Shown here piece after piece: positions 5,300 to 5,830 of a stretch of 5,830 bases of DNA (its first letter is position 1; each line of letters opens with the position of its first letter). Source of the stretch: Bacteroidia bacterium (GTDB lineage: Bacteria; Bacteroidota; Bacteroidia; Bacteroidales; Azobacteroidaceae); NCBI GenBank assembly GCA_025999935.1, contig BNXY01000094.1, forward strand, positions 1 to 5,830, in the 5' to 3' direction. The position numbers and the translations under genes were made by a program. The notes beneath the pieces are model-generated. The model ran no database searches and was not told the origin of the DNA. It saw only the letters and a program-made list of their open reading frames with translations.

Positions 5300-5350
5300 A
5301 ATATACTCCTGTAATTTAAAATTTATAAAATATGTTTTTGTAAAATTAAT
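5300..5350 (-). repeat. Leader repeat copy 6 and RBS of the TPR-like gene
   Basis: Plus-strand core AATTTAAAATTTATAAAATA then TGTTTTTG (5313-5340) matches copy 3. The outer flank TAAAATTAATC matches copy 1 and the end of copy 2. AGGAG (minus strand, 5306-5310) is six bases before ATG. The copy directly touches the severed 3' end of a RhuM/PLD-like gene. Confidence 0.8.
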
Positions 5351-5393
5351 CAACTATTTTTCAACAATTCCTCTGCCGACATTTCCATTTTTG
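5350..5393 (-). pseudogene. Remnant 3' end of a second RhuM/PLD-type gene
   Basis: These 44 bases are nearly identical (two differences) to the last codons and stop of the RhuM/PLD gene at 3921-3964. The remnant reads KMEMSAEELLKNS then TGA, against KMEMSAEKLLKNI then TGA. Nothing upstream of it resembles the rest of that gene; the sequence changes at once to the end of the membrane-protein gene. A paralogue once stood here and was lost except for its final 12 or so codons, while the leader repeat next to it was kept. Confidence 0.8.
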
Positions 5394-5406
5394 TCTGAAT
5401 CAGGAT

Positions 5407-5756
5407 TTACTTGATTTTAGGATTATCTGGATTGTATTTTGGATTATATACTTTTTTAACCACTACAAATACAATTGCGCCTGCTACAAGAAAAAACAAA
5501 CCTGCGTACAAATCGAATTTCGTATTTTCTTCTTCTATTGCGCTTGCTAAATCCAAATAACTTGTTGTTCCCTGTGCAACGTAAAAGACCATTACTTTAT
5601 TATTGGGCAATAATTTAGGTATGTGTTCTATTGCAATAGCCAAACGCAAGGTATCGCCAATCTTTACCGTTTTCTCAAATGCTGTTTGATAGAAAGAATC
5701 AACCCAGTCGGCGGGTATCTGAAACTAAGAATCAATAGACTTTTTGATTTTTCCAT
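5407..5756 (-). pseudogene. Small single-pass membrane protein, unrecognised, probably frameshifted
   Basis: I do not recognise the family. One frame is open from a TAG at 5725-5727 to TAA at 5407-5409, giving about 105 residues. The only usable start in it is TTG at 5649 (80 residues). Homology-like texture continues upstream of that TTG (FQIPADWVDSFYQTAFEKTV then KIGDTLRLAI), so the TTG is unlikely to be the true start. An ATG at 5754-5756 (MEKSKSLLILS) lies in another frame. One extra base in the A-run near 5722-5724 (plus strand) would join them into a 116-residue protein. The C-terminal part has one membrane helix, LYAGLFFLVAGAIVFVVV, followed by the basic tail KKVYNPKYNPDNPKIK, probably cytoplasmic. 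It has no leader repeat. It may instead be an intact gene with a non-standard start. Confidence 0.4.
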
Positions 5757-5770
5757 TGGGATTTTATTTG

Positions 5771-5830
5771 TTATTTCAATTTATTACAAACAGGGCATTT
5801 CCACAGGCGTTTCATAAATTTAAGATTATT
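5771..5830 (-). CDS. Short ORF with CxxC motif, 5' end possibly outside window
   Basis: A frame is open from the window edge to TAA at 5771-5773 and encodes NNLKFMKRLWKCPVCNKLK. WKCPVCNK is a single zinc-knuckle-like CxxC. It could be the C-terminus of a gene starting outside the window, or a chance 14-codon ORF from the ATG at 5813-5815. Too short to name. Confidence 0.2.
   Translation of the reverse strand, partial: NNLKFMKRLWKCPVCNKLK

Noticed and set aside
179..5350. CRISPR array
   Set aside because: The repeats are AT-rich, uneven in length, spaced hundreds to thousands of bases apart with genes between them, and no cas gene is present.
770..5350. Integron cassette array with attC sites
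   Set aside because: The repeats lie at gene starts, lack the paired core sites and imperfect hairpin of attC, and no integrase is visible.
5300..5353. 18-codon N-terminal extension of the TPR-like protein
   Set aside because: The extension is translated leader repeat; a strong AGGAG six bases before the ATG at 5299 marks the real start.
5623..5817. 64-residue plus-strand ORF near the right edge
   Set aside because: It opposes the membrane-protein frame, has no ribosome-binding site and no recognisable features.

Overview
The window looks like an accessory or defence island from a member of the Bacteroidota. The DNA is AT-rich. The one clear promoter, upstream of the Fic gene, matches the Bacteroidota consensus (TTTG, 19 bases, TAnnTTTG) exactly. 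The gene families (Imm11-like, RhuM, Bro-N/antirepressor, Fic) are common in accessory DNA of that phylum. Species cannot be named.

Layout, read on the minus strand (all genes except the transposase fragment run right to left). At 5771-5830 is the edge of a short ORF with a CxxC motif. At 5407-5756 is a small single-pass membrane protein gene, probably frameshifted. At 5350-5393 lies a remnant of the 3' end of a RhuM/PLD-type gene. At 4832-5299 is a TPR-like protein resembling polymorphic-toxin immunity proteins. At 3921-4805 is a RhuM-like DNA-binding protein fused to a PLD-like C-terminus. At 3734-3920 is an intergenic region carrying the fic promoter and a palindromic candidate operator. 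At 2855-3733 is a class II Fic AMP-transferase and at 1960-2811 a Bro-N protein, separated by a nested hairpin. At 1486-1919 is a RhuM gene with a large internal deletion. At 810-1421 and 230-769 are two divergent Imm11-like (DUF1629) immunity proteins. On the plus strand at 1-141 is the C-terminus of an IS66-like transposase, with a probable element end near 166.

The most striking structure is a dispersed AT-rich repeat of about 45 bp at five gene starts and once more at the left end beside the insertion element. Each gene-start copy supplies a strong AGGAG ribosome-binding site and the bases up to the start codon of an otherwise unrelated ORF. Two pairs of unrelated genes also share their first codons. 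One gene takes its stop codon from the repeat, and one copy abuts the severed 3' end of a missing gene. This suggests a modular array in which ORFs are exchanged at the repeats. It resembles in concept the repeat-separated orphan immunity arrays (acquired interbacterial defence clusters) described in Bacteroidales, but no recombinase or toxin is visible here.

The likely theme is protection from neighbours' toxins (two Imm11-like proteins and one TPR-like protein), mixed with a Fic/Bro/RhuM set that often travels with phage-like or restriction-modification loci. The Fic/Bro pair has its own promoter and lacks the repeat leader, so it is probably a separate transcription unit.
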